Position numbers and translations under genes: made by a program | Shown here: one piece after another, positions 1 to 7,324 of the stretch | Layout: each line of letters begins with the position of its first letter | Position numbering within the stretch: the first letter of the stretch is position 1 | NCBI RefSeq assembly: GCF_021602345.1 | Contig: NZ_BQID01000005.1 | Coordinates: 248,001 to 312,000, forward strand | Source of the DNA: Pseudomonas pharyngis | GTDB taxonomy: Bacteria; Pseudomonadota; Gammaproteobacteria; Pseudomonadales; Pseudomonadaceae | DNA: 64,000 bases | Direction of reading: 5' to 3' | Notes under the pieces: generated by a model | What the model saw: only the letters and a program-made list of their open reading frames with translations | Told to the model about the DNA's origin: nothing | The model's database searches: none

Positions 1-1
1 C

Positions 2-943
2 TGGAGTACGTGGATCTGCGTACTGACCATCGGCAGCCTGATCGGCCTGACCTGGCTGCTGGTCGGCACCCGTCGGGGCGAAACCAAGGGCAGCGTCGAC
101 CAGACCATGGGCCACAGCTTCGACGGCATCGAGGAGTACGACAACCCGCTGCCGCAGTGGTGGTTCATGCTGTTCGCCGGCACGCTGGTGTTTTCCGTGG
201 GCTATCTGATTCTTTATCCGGGCCTGGGCAACTGGAAAGGCATCCTGCCCGGCTACGAGGACGGCTGGACCGGCGTTCACGAGTGGGAAAAGGAAATGAG
301 CAAGGCTGACGCCAGGTTCGGGCCGATCTTCGCCAAATTCGCCGCGATGCCGGTGGAAGAAGTGGCAAAGGACCCACAAGCACTGAAAATGGGCGGCCGT
401 CTGTTCGCCTCCAACTGCTCGGTGTGCCACGGCTCGGACGCCAAAGGCGCGTTCGGTTTCCCTAACCTCGCCGACAAGGACTGGCGCTGGGGCGGCAGTG
501 CGGAAACCATCAAGACCACCATCATGGGTGGCCGGATGGCGGCGATGCCGGCGTGGGGTGAAGTGCTGGGCGAGACTGGCGTGAAAAACGTCGCCGCCTA
601 TGTGCGTCATGAACTGGCGGGGCTGCCACTGCCGGCGGATAACAAGGCTGATCTTCAAGCGGGTCAGCAGGCGTTCAGCACAACCTGCACCGCCTGTCAC
701 GGGGCAAACGGCCAGGGCACCGAAGCCATGGGCGCACCGAACCTGACGCATCCGGCCGGTTTCATCTATGGCACCAGCCTGACGCAGCTCGAGCAAACCA
801 TCCGCCATGGCCGTCAAGGCCACATGCCAGCTCAGAACGAGCTGCTGGGCAACGATAAAGTGCAATTGCTGGCGGCTTATGTGTACAGCCTTAGCAACGG
901 ATTGAATACAGAAAAACTGATTACTGAAGACATTAAAAAGTAA
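2..943 (+). CDS. ccoP: cbb3-type cytochrome c oxidase subunit III, CcoP (5' end cut by window)
   Basis: Membrane-anchored dihaem cytochrome c that passes electrons to the CcoN/CcoO core of a cbb3 oxidase. The frame is open from base 2; comparison with the second CcoP in the window (3662-4645) suggests only about four N-terminal residues are missing. It shows an N-terminal membrane segment, the [13 protein letters not shown] motif, a second membrane segment, and two haem c sites (CSVCH and CTACH). It lacks a stretch of about 15 residues present in the other copy between the second membrane segment and GWTGVHEWE. It should be the last gene of an upstream ccoN(O)(Q)P operon, followed by a clear terminator. 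In P. aeruginosa the equivalent tandem copy is the Anr-induced cco2 operon; that assignment here is by analogy because its promoter lies outside the window. Confidence 0.96.
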   Translation, partial: WSTWICVLTIGSLIGLTWLLVGTRRGETKGSVDQTMGHSFDGIEEYDNPLPQWWFMLFAGTLVFSVGYLILYPGLGNWKGILPGYEDGWTGVHEWEKEMSKADARFGPIFAKFAAMPVEEVAKDPQALKMGGRLFASNCSVCHGSDAKGAFGFPNLADKDWRWGGSAETIKTTIMGGRMAAMPAWGEVLGETGVKNVAAYVRHELAGLPLPADNKADLQAGQQAFSTTCTACHGANGQGTEAMGAPNLTHPAGFIYGTSLTQLEQTIRHGRQGHMPAQNELLGNDKVQLLAAYVYSLSNGLNTEKLITEDIKK

Positions 944-958
944 TCATTGCGTACAAGA

Positions 959-986
959 CTGCCGCACGTTTCCAGTGCGGCAGTTT
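959..986 (+). terminator. Rho-independent terminator after the first ccoP
   Basis: A perfect 9-bp inverted repeat (CTGCCGCAC at 959-967 and GTGCGGCAG at 975-983) is followed by TTT, 16 bases after the ccoP stop. It separates the two tandem cco operons. Confidence 0.75.
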
Positions 987-1423
987 CCAGCCTCTTTGCG
1001 ACGCATTGTCGCACCCCTTCACCCCCTCTCCTTTCGGTTACCCGGATTCGGGTCTACGCTTGCTCGATGCGGACTGGCCCGTGCCGGTTCCAGGTCGACC
1101 CTGAGCGAGGCGTTGAACGAATCGGCTGACTGACATGGCCGCAAAGGCCGGTAGATACCGGCTGTCGTGCCGATTACCGTCCGTCACCCGAACCGAGCGT
1201 TCGAACACACCCCGTTACATCCGACCGGGCCCCTCGCTTTTTTCGTCCGCTGCGACATTTTGCCCGAGGGCAATTTTGTCCTTACGCGGCGCATGGAAAG
1301 GCCGCAGAATCAGCGTTGGAAAGCATTGACCCAGGTCATGGCGCGTTGCATTGACCCCCTGCTTTCTACATACTTGCGGCCGATTTTAATCCTAATAAAA
1401 CACCCAAACCGTGGAACCTTAGA
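987..1423. other. Intergenic region between the tandem cco operons
   Basis: About 440 bases with no convincing gene. They must hold the promoter of the complete ccoNOQP operon. I see no TTGAT-N4-ATCAA Anr box. The visible structure is a perfect palindrome TTGCCC-GA-GGGCAA at 1260-1273 and two TTGACC hexamers at 1326-1331 and 1351-1356 that could be -35 elements. Lack of an Anr box fits the constitutive cco1 operon described in P. aeruginosa. Confidence 0.5.
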
Positions 1424-2866
1424 ATGAGCACAGCAATCAGTCCGACTGCTTATAACTATAAGGTAGTCCGCCAGTTCGCCATCATGACGGTGGTCTGGGG
1501 GATCCTTGGCATGGGGCTCGGTGTCTTCATCGCCTCGCAACTGGTCTGGCCGGAGTTGAACTTCGGTCTGCCGTGGACGAGCTTTGGACGCCTGCGCCCG
1601 TTGCACACAAACCTGGTGATTTTCGCCTTCGGTGGTTGTGCACTGTTTGCCACTTCCTACTATGTCGTGCAGCGAACCTGCCAGACGCGACTGATTTCCG
1701 ACAGCCTCGCGGCCTTCACCTTCTGGGGATGGCAAGCGGTGATCGTCGGCGCGATCATTACCTTGCCGCTGGGTTACACCACCACCAAGGAATACGCGGA
1801 ACTGGAATGGCCGATCGCCATTTTGCTGGCCATTGTCTGGATTTCCTACGGACTGGTGTTCTTCGGCACCATCACCAAGCGCAAGACCAAGCACATCTAT
1901 GTCGGTAACTGGTTCTACGGTGCGTTCATCGTGGTGACCGCGATGCTGCACATCGTCAACCACATGTCGCTGCCGGTCAGCCTGTTCAAGTCCTATTCGG
2001 CCTACTCGGGCGCCACCGACGCGATGATCCAGTGGTGGTACGGCCACAACGCAGTGGGCTTCTTCCTGACCACCGGTTTCCTGGGGATGATGTACTACTT
2101 CGTGCCGAAACAGGCCGAACGTCCGATCTACTCCTATCGTCTGTCGATCGTGCACTTCTGGGCGCTGATCACCCTGTACATCTGGGCCGGCCCGCACCAC
2201 CTGCACTACACCGCACTGCCGGACTGGGCACAATCGCTGGGCATGGCGATGTCGATCATCCTGCTGGCGCCGAGCTGGGGCGGCATGATCAACGGCATGA
2301 TGACCCTGTCGGGCGCCTGGCATAAGCTGCGCACCGACCCGATCCTGCGCTTCCTGGTGGTATCGCTGGCGTTCTACGGCATGTCGACCTTCGAAGGTCC
2401 GATGATGGCGATCAAGACCGTCAACTCGCTCTCGCACTACACCGACTGGACCATCGGCCACGTACACGCCGGCGCTCTCGGCTGGGTAGCGATGATCTCG
2501 ATCGGCGCGATCTACCACATGATCCCGAAACTGTTCGGCCGCGCGCAGATGCACAGCACCGGCCTGATCAACGCGCACTTCTGGCTCGCGACCATCGGTA
2601 CCGTGCTGTACATCGCTTCGATGTGGGTCAACGGCATCACTCAAGGCCTGATGTGGCGTGCAATCAACGACGACGGCACCCTCACCTACTCGTTCGTCGA
2701 AGCGCTGCAGGCCAGCCACCCTGGCTTCATCGTCCGAGCTCTGGGCGGTGCGTTCTTCGCCAGCGGCATGCTGCTGATGGCTTACAACGTATGGCGCACC
2801 GTTCGCGCCTCGAACCCGGCTGAAGCCGAAGCCGCCGCCAAGATCGCCGTAGTTGGAGCTCACTGA
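1424..2866 (+). CDS. ccoN: cbb3-type cytochrome c oxidase subunit I, CcoN
   Basis: Catalytic subunit of the proton-pumping, high-affinity cbb3 oxidase of the inner membrane; it carries haem b and the haem b3-CuB oxygen-reduction site. The protein is 480 residues, normal for the family, with about twelve hydrophobic helices. Histidines expected as haem or copper ligands are visible at H61 (RPLHTNLV), H208 ([10 protein letters not shown]), H258/H259 (GPHHLHY) and H346/H348 (GHVHAG). It is the first gene of ccoNOQP; its TGA overlaps the ccoO ATG by one base, which suggests translational coupling. Of the two tandem copies this is the one adjacent to ccoGHIS, corresponding to the constitutive cco1 copy of P. 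aeruginosa. Confidence 0.98.
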   Translation: MSTAISPTAYNYKVVRQFAIMTVVWGILGMGLGVFIASQLVWPELNFGLPWTSFGRLRPLHTNLVIFAFGGCALFATSYYVVQRTCQTRLISDSLAAFTFWGWQAVIVGAIITLPLGYTTTKEYAELEWPIAILLAIVWISYGLVFFGTITKRKTKHIYVGNWFYGAFIVVTAMLHIVNHMSLPVSLFKSYSAYSGATDAMIQWWYGHNAVGFFLTTGFLGMMYYFVPKQAERPIYSYRLSIVHFWALITLYIWAGPHHLHYTALPDWAQSLGMAMSIILLAPSWGGMINGMMTLSGAWHKLRTDPILRFLVVSLAFYGMSTFEGPMMAIKTVNSLSHYTDWTIGHVHAGALGWVAMISIGAIYHMIPKLFGRAQMHSTGLINAHFWLATIGTVLYIASMWVNGITQGLMWRAINDDGTLTYSFVEALQASHPGFIVRALGGAFFASGMLLMAYNVWRTVRASNPAEAEAAAKIAVVGAH

Positions 2867-3474
2867 TGAAGCATGAAGCTGTCGAGAAGAATATTGGTCT
2901 GCTGGCCTTCTTCATGGTCATCGCCGTCAGCGTCGGTGGCCTGACCCAAATCGTTCCGCTGTTTTTCCAGGACGTCACCAACAAGCCGGTCGAAGGCATG
3001 AAGCCGCGCTCCGCCCTTGAACTGGAAGGCCGCGACGTTTACATCGCCAACGGCTGTGTCGGCTGCCACTCGCAGATGATCCGTCCGTTCCGTGCCGAAA
3101 CCGAACGCTATGGCCACTACTCGGTCGCCGGTGAAAGCGTCTGGGATCACCCGTTCCTGTGGGGTTCCAAACGTACCGGCCCGGACCTGGCCCGCGTCGG
3201 CGGTCGTTACTCCGATGACTGGCAGCGTGCGCACTTGTACAACCCGCGCAACGTCGTCCCCGAGTCGAAAATGCCGGCCTACCCGTTCCTCGTAGAAAAC
3301 AAGCTCGATGGCAAAGACACGGCCAAGAAAATGGAAGTGTTGCGCACGCTCGGCGTCCCTTACACCGACGAAGACATCGCCGGTGCAAGAGATGCCGTGA
3401 AGGGCAAAACCGAAATGGACGCGCTGGTGGCCTATCTGCAAGGCCTGGGCACCATCATCAAAAGCAAACGGTGA
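2866..3474 (+). CDS. ccoO: cbb3-type cytochrome c oxidase subunit II, CcoO
   Basis: Monohaem membrane cytochrome c that relays electrons from CcoP to CcoN. The protein has 202 residues, with one N-terminal membrane anchor (about residues 10-33) followed by the haem c site C64-V-G-C67-H68, and a conserved [18 protein letters not shown] segment typical of CcoO. A distal methionine such as the one in ESKMPAYP is the likely sixth haem ligand. The start overlaps the ccoN stop (TGATG), and ccoQ begins five bases after its stop. Confidence 0.98.
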   Translation: MKHEAVEKNIGLLAFFMVIAVSVGGLTQIVPLFFQDVTNKPVEGMKPRSALELEGRDVYIANGCVGCHSQMIRPFRAETERYGHYSVAGESVWDHPFLWGSKRTGPDLARVGGRYSDDWQRAHLYNPRNVVPESKMPAYPFLVENKLDGKDTAKKMEVLRTLGVPYTDEDIAGARDAVKGKTEMDALVAYLQGLGTIIKSKR

Positions 3475-3479
3475 TTCTG

Positions 3480-3665
3480 ATGGATATCGGGATGATTCGA
3501 GGCCTGGGCACCGTTGTCGTGATGGTTGCCTTCATCGGCCTGGCGTTGTGGGTGTTCAGCCCCAAGCGAAAGTCGGAGTTTGAAGACGCGACCTTGCTGC
3601 CCTTCGCGGATGATCCCGAAGCCATCAAGCACGTCGAGCAAGCTTCTAGGAGTAACAAAGAATGA
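3480..3665 (+). CDS. ccoQ: cbb3-type oxidase small subunit, CcoQ
   Basis: Small single-span membrane protein (61 residues from the ATG at 3480) that stabilises the CcoNOP complex. It shows one hydrophobic segment ([19 protein letters not shown]) followed by a charged tail containing PFADD, the usual CcoQ pattern. A GTG at 3471 in the same frame would overlap the ccoO stop, but the ATG is the more likely start. Its stop overlaps the next gene (ATGA), so CcoP synthesis is probably coupled. Confidence 0.93.
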   Translation: MDIGMIRGLGTVVVMVAFIGLALWVFSPKRKSEFEDATLLPFADDPEAIKHVEQASRSNKE

Positions 3666-4645
3666 CTACATTCTGGAGTCTGTACGTCACAGTCCTCAGT
3701 CTCGGTACGATCTTTTCCCTGACCTGGCTGTTGCTGTCGACCCGCAAGGGCCAGCGCAGCGAACAGACGGACGAGACGGTCGGCCACTCCTTCGACGGGA
3801 TCGAGGAGTACGACAACCCGCTGCCGAAATGGTGGTTCATGCTGTTCGTGGGCACCATCGTGTTTGCGTTGGGTTACCTAGTGCTGTACCCGGGCCTGGG
3901 CAACTGGAAAGGCCTGCTGCCGGGCTACAACTACCTCGATACCGAGAAGCAGACCGCGTTCGCCAACGGCCAGACCGGCTGGACCGGCGTTCACGAGTGG
4001 GAAAAGGAAATGGCCCGTTCGGACGCCAAGTTCGGTCCAATCTTCGCCAAGTTCGCCGCCATGCCGATCGAAGAAGTAGCGAAGGATCCACAAGCCCTGA
4101 AGATGGGTGGCCGCCTGTTCGCCTCCAACTGCTCGGTCTGCCACGGTTCCGACGCCAAGGGCGCTTATGGTTTCCCCAACCTGACCGACGCCGACTGGCG
4201 CTGGGGCGGCGAGCCGGAAACCATCAAGACCACCATCATGGGCGGTCGTCACGCGGTGATGCCGGCCTGGGCTGAAGTGATCGGTGAGCAAGGCGTGGCC
4301 GACGTGGCCGCGTTCGTGCTGACCAATCTGGATGGCCGCAAGCTGCCGGAAGGCACCAAGGCAGACCCGGCCAACGGCCAGAAACTGTTCGCTGCCAACT
4401 GCGTGGCCTGCCACGGCCCGGCGGGCAAGGGTACGCCAGCCATGGGCGCACCCGACCTGACTCACCCGGCGGCGTTCATCTACGGTTCGAGCTTTGCACA
4501 ACTGCAGCAGACCATCCGTTACGGCCGTCAGGGCCAGATGCCTGCCCAGGAACAACTGCAAGGCAACGACAAGGTTCACCTGCTGGCGGCTTACGTTTAC
4601 AGCCTGTCCCACGGTGAAAAACCAGCGGAAGCCGAGGCCCAGTAA
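3662..4645 (+). CDS. ccoP: cbb3-type cytochrome c oxidase subunit III, CcoP
   Basis: Dihaem cytochrome c subunit and electron entry point of the cbb3 oxidase. The protein has 327 residues with two membrane helices (about residues 5-27 and 57-77) and haem c sites C157-S-V-C160-H161 and C247-V-A-C250-H251. It starts at an ATG overlapping the ccoQ stop, with an AGGAG ribosome site just upstream. It differs from the first CcoP copy by an insertion of about 15 residues around residues 90-105, between the membrane anchor and the first cytochrome domain. Last gene of the operon, followed by a strong terminator. Confidence 0.98.
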   Translation: MTTFWSLYVTVLSLGTIFSLTWLLLSTRKGQRSEQTDETVGHSFDGIEEYDNPLPKWWFMLFVGTIVFALGYLVLYPGLGNWKGLLPGYNYLDTEKQTAFANGQTGWTGVHEWEKEMARSDAKFGPIFAKFAAMPIEEVAKDPQALKMGGRLFASNCSVCHGSDAKGAYGFPNLTDADWRWGGEPETIKTTIMGGRHAVMPAWAEVIGEQGVADVAAFVLTNLDGRKLPEGTKADPANGQKLFAANCVACHGPAGKGTPAMGAPDLTHPAAFIYGSSFAQLQQTIRYGRQGQMPAQEQLQGNDKVHLLAAYVYSLSHGEKPAEAEAQ

Positions 4646-4668
4646 GGCCAACGCCTGAAGCAAACAAA

Positions 4669-4703
4669 ACGGCCCCGCCAATGAGAATTGGCGGGGCCGT
4701 TTT
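4669..4703 (+). terminator. Rho-independent terminator of ccoNOQP
   Basis: A 14-bp perfect inverted repeat (ACGGCCCCGCCAAT at 4669-4682, ATTGGCGGGGCCGT at 4687-4700) is followed by a T run and starts about 24 bases after the ccoP stop. The mirrored A run on the left side means it could also work on the other strand. Confidence 0.92.
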
Positions 4704-4806
4704 GCATTCCGGCACCTTTCATGATTTGAGACGAATGCTCGATGGACGCTTAATGAGGTGCCCTGTAGCTTGTCGTTCGACACATTGACCTCAAGGAAGA
4801 AAACCA

Positions 4807-4983
4807 ATGCGAGAATCTGATCACGACTGCGTTCAACCCCGTGACGATTTCCTTTACGCCTATTCGGAAATTCAAGCCACACCTACCGAAGCCCCTGCCA
4901 GCGACAAAACAAAAACAGTCGAACGCGCCGAGAAGAGTAAAGGCAACGGGCTGGACAGTCTCGGAGGTGGAAAACTGGTTTGA
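4807..4983 (+). CDS. Small hypothetical protein (58 aa) between ccoP and ccoG
   Basis: The frame encodes 58 residues, beginning MRESDHDCVQPRDDF and ending in a glycine-rich LDSLGGGKLV tail. It is hydrophilic, has no membrane segment, and has a Lys/Glu-rich centre. The ATG is preceded by AAGGAAG at a good spacing (about 6 bases), the main reason for calling it. It lies between the ccoNOQP terminator and the ccoG promoter, so it is probably a monocistronic unit. I do not recognise a family and propose no function; position alone links it to the oxidase cluster. It could still be a chance frame. Confidence 0.55.
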   Translation: MRESDHDCVQPRDDFLYAYSEIQATPTEAPASDKTKTVERAEKSKGNGLDSLGGGKLV

Positions 4984-5060
4984 TGCCGCTCCAGACAGGC
5001 ATGTCAGCGCATTCCGGGGGCTCGTTCGGGAGAACGGGACCAAGGATCGTCTATAGTCAA

Positions 5061-5074
5061 TTGATCTGCATCAT
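5061..5074. promoter_or_regulatory. Candidate Anr box upstream of ccoG
   Basis: TTGATCTGCATCAT matches the Anr/FNR consensus TTGAT-N4-ATCAA at nine of ten fixed positions. A CATGAT hexamer at 5100-5105 is a plausible -10, which would put the box centre about 41-45 bases before transcription start, as for class II activation. It would drive ccoGHIS under low oxygen. Confidence 0.6.
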
Positions 5075-5238
5075 GCTTTGTTACATTCGCTACACCATTC
5101 ATGATATTTCCCCAACGCGACCAAAGGTCGCACCCGTTCGTCGGTAGTACAGGCGTATCATTGCGCCACCGCAACACCCCTTTTTGACCCCGGCCGGCAC
5201 GCATCGACCGAGGCATTTTTCCACTGCCGTGGGATGCA

Positions 5239-6657
5239 ATGATGAGCAACCAGATTCCGGTACACGACGTCACGCCACCCAGCAAGAACGCAAACAACAG
5301 CGTCGACCTTTACGCCTCTCGAGAAAAAATCTACACCCGTGCTTTCACCGGCCTGTTCCGCAATCTGCGGATGATGGGCGGCGCGGCGCTGTTCCTGCTG
5401 TATTTCGGTACGGTGTGGTTGAATTGGGGCGGCCACCAGGCCGTGTGGTGGAACCTGCCGGAGCGCAAGTTCTTCATTTTCGGTGCCACCTTCTGGCCGC
5501 AGGATTTCATTCTGCTTTCCGGGCTGTTGATCATTGCCGCCTTCGGTCTGTTCTTCATCACCGTGTATGCCGGCCGGGTCTGGTGCGGCTATACCTGCCC
5601 GCAAAGCGTGTGGACCTGGATTTTCATGTGGTGCGAGAAGGTTACCGAAGGCGACCGCAACCAGCGAATCAAGCTCGACAAGGCGCCGATGAGCGCCAAC
5701 AAGTTCCTGCGTAAATTCGCCAAGCATGCGCTGTGGCTGCTGATCGGTTTCGTCACCGGCATGACCTTCGTCGGTTACTTCTCGCCGATCCGCGAACTGG
5801 TAATCGAATTCTTCACCGGCCAAGCCGATGGCTGGTCGTATTTCTGGGTCGGTTTCTTCACCCTGGCCACGTACGGCAATGCCGGCTGGCTGCGTGAGCA
5901 GGTGTGCATCTACATGTGTCCGTATGCACGCTTCCAGAGCGTGATGTTCGACAAGGACACGCTGATCGTTTCCTACGACCCGCGTCGCGGTGAAAGCCGT
6001 GGTCCGCGCAAGAAAGGCATCGACTACAAGGCTCAGGGCCTGGGCGACTGCATCGACTGCACCATGTGCGTCCAGGTCTGCCCGACCGGCATCGACATCC
6101 GCGACGGCCTGCAGATCGAATGCATCGGCTGCGCCGCGTGCATCGACGCCTGCGACAGCATCATGGACAAGATGGATTACCCGCGCGGGCTGATCAGCTA
6201 CACCACCGAACACAACTTGTCCGGGCAGAAAACCCATAAACTGCGGCCACGCCTGATCGGTTATGCCGTGGTCCTGCTGGCGATGATCAGCCTGCTGGTG
6301 ACGGCCTTCTTCATGCGTTCGCTGGTGGGTTTCGACGTCAGCAAGGACCGCGTGCTGTATCGCGAAAACGCCGAAGGCCGGATCGAAAACGTCTACAGCC
6401 TGAAGATCATGAACAAGGATCAGCGCGACCACACCTACGTGCTGGAAGCCGCCGGTTTGCCGGATCTGCGCCTGCAAGGCAAACGCGAGATCAAAGTGCC
6501 GGCCGGGGAAATCTTCAGCATGCCGGTCGAGCTGTCGAGCGCGCCTGAACAATTGCCATCGAGCACCAACGAGGTGAAATTCATCCTCAGGGATGCCGAT
6601 GACGACAGCGTCCACGTAGAAGCCAAGAGCCGATTCATCGGCCCACAAAATCGTTGA
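5239..6657 (+). CDS. ccoG: cbb3 oxidase accessory iron-sulfur protein CcoG (FixG/RdxA)
   Basis: Membrane ferredoxin-like protein needed for cbb3 oxidase assembly; family members reduce Cu(II) to Cu(I) for insertion into CcoN. The protein has 472 residues with several hydrophobic helices in the first half, a CxxCxxCxxxCP cluster (CIDCTMCVQVCPTG, about residue 271) and a second cluster (CIGCAACIDACD), enough for two [4Fe-4S] centres. The C-terminal about 110 residues form the immunoglobulin-like FixG_C domain. A further cysteine pair is seen in GYTCPQSVW. An adjacent ATG three bases downstream is an equally possible start. First gene of the ccoGHIS group; an Anr-like box lies about 170 bases upstream. 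Confidence 0.96.
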   Translation: MMSNQIPVHDVTPPSKNANNSVDLYASREKIYTRAFTGLFRNLRMMGGAALFLLYFGTVWLNWGGHQAVWWNLPERKFFIFGATFWPQDFILLSGLLIIAAFGLFFITVYAGRVWCGYTCPQSVWTWIFMWCEKVTEGDRNQRIKLDKAPMSANKFLRKFAKHALWLLIGFVTGMTFVGYFSPIRELVIEFFTGQADGWSYFWVGFFTLATYGNAGWLREQVCIYMCPYARFQSVMFDKDTLIVSYDPRRGESRGPRKKGIDYKAQGLGDCIDCTMCVQVCPTGIDIRDGLQIECIGCAACIDACDSIMDKMDYPRGLISYTTEHNLSGQKTHKLRPRLIGYAVVLLAMISLLVTAFFMRSLVGFDVSKDRVLYRENAEGRIENVYSLKIMNKDQRDHTYVLEAAGLPDLRLQGKREIKVPAGEIFSMPVELSSAPEQLPSSTNEVKFILRDADDDSVHVEAKSRFIGPQNR

Positions 6658-6668
6658 GAGAACTGAAC

Positions 6669-7208
6669 ATGCCCGCAGCAAACGCCGCAAGTCCCTGGTA
6701 CAAGCACCTTTGGCCATGGATCATCATCGGGATTCTGGCCTGTTCGGTGACCCTGACGCTGTCCATGGTGACCATCGCGGTGAACAACCCGGATAACCTG
6801 GTCAACGACAACTACTACGAGGCCGGCAAAGGCATCAACCGTTCGCTGGACCGTGAATTGCTGGCGCAGACCCTGAAGATGCGCGCCGCCGTGCACCTGG
6901 ATGACGTCACCGGCGAAGTTGACCTGCGCCTGAGCGGCGACAGCCAGCCAAAAACCCTGGAACTGAACCTGATCTCGCCGACCCAGCCGGAGAAGGATCG
7001 CAAGATCGTCCTGGCGCGCAGCGAGACTGAAACGGGTCGTTACATCGGCCAGTTGAGCGACAAGATCGAAGGCCGGCGTTTTGTGGAGTTGCTGGGTACT
7101 CAGGACGATCACGTGTGGCGGATGTTCGAGGAAGAGCTGGTCAACCATGACAAGGATCTGTTGCTGGGTGATGAGCCGCTTCAAGGCGCTGAAGACCTGA
7201 AGAAATAA
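6669..7208 (+). CDS. ccoH: cbb3 oxidase assembly protein CcoH (FixH family)
   Basis: Single-span membrane protein required for maturation of cbb3 oxidase. The protein has 179 residues from the ATG at 6669 (a TTG at 6654 in frame overlaps the ccoG stop and is less likely). It has an N-terminal helix (PWIIIGILACSVTLTLSMV) followed by a periplasmic domain with the characteristic VNDNYYEAGKGIN motif of FixH proteins. It sits directly after ccoG. A REPIN separates it from ccoI. Confidence 0.93.
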   Translation: MPAANAASPWYKHLWPWIIIGILACSVTLTLSMVTIAVNNPDNLVNDNYYEAGKGINRSLDRELLAQTLKMRAAVHLDDVTGEVDLRLSGDSQPKTLELNLISPTQPEKDRKIVLARSETETGRYIGQLSDKIEGRRFVELLGTQDDHVWRMFEEELVNHDKDLLLGDEPLQGAEDLKK

Positions 7209-7222
7209 AGCCGAGCTTCGCG

Positions 7223-7297
7223 CATCGCGAGCAGGCTCGCTCCCACAGGTTTTGTGAACGCCGCAAACCCAATGTGGGAGCGAGCCTGCTCGCGATG
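7223..7297. repeat. REPIN between ccoH and ccoI
   Basis: Two REP sequences in inverted orientation: a 25-bp arm at 7223-7247 (core GAGCAGGCTCGCTCCCAC) and its perfect complement at 7273-7297, with a 25-base spacer. It is of the kind mobilised in trans by RAYT transposases in fluorescent pseudomonads. It lies inside the ccoGHIS operon and could form a stable hairpin in that transcript. Confidence 0.93.
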
Positions 7298-7324
7298 AGG
7301 CCCTCCCGGACGACAATTTAGCTG

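Noticed and set aside
1326-1339. TTGAC-CCAG-GTCAT as an Anr box for ccoN
   Set aside because: Only a loose match (C and G in place of T and A at the inner positions, T at the end); weaker than the ccoG and hemN sites.
1310-2863. A 517-codon frame opposite ccoN
   Set aside because: Antisense shadow of CcoN with no recognisable domain.
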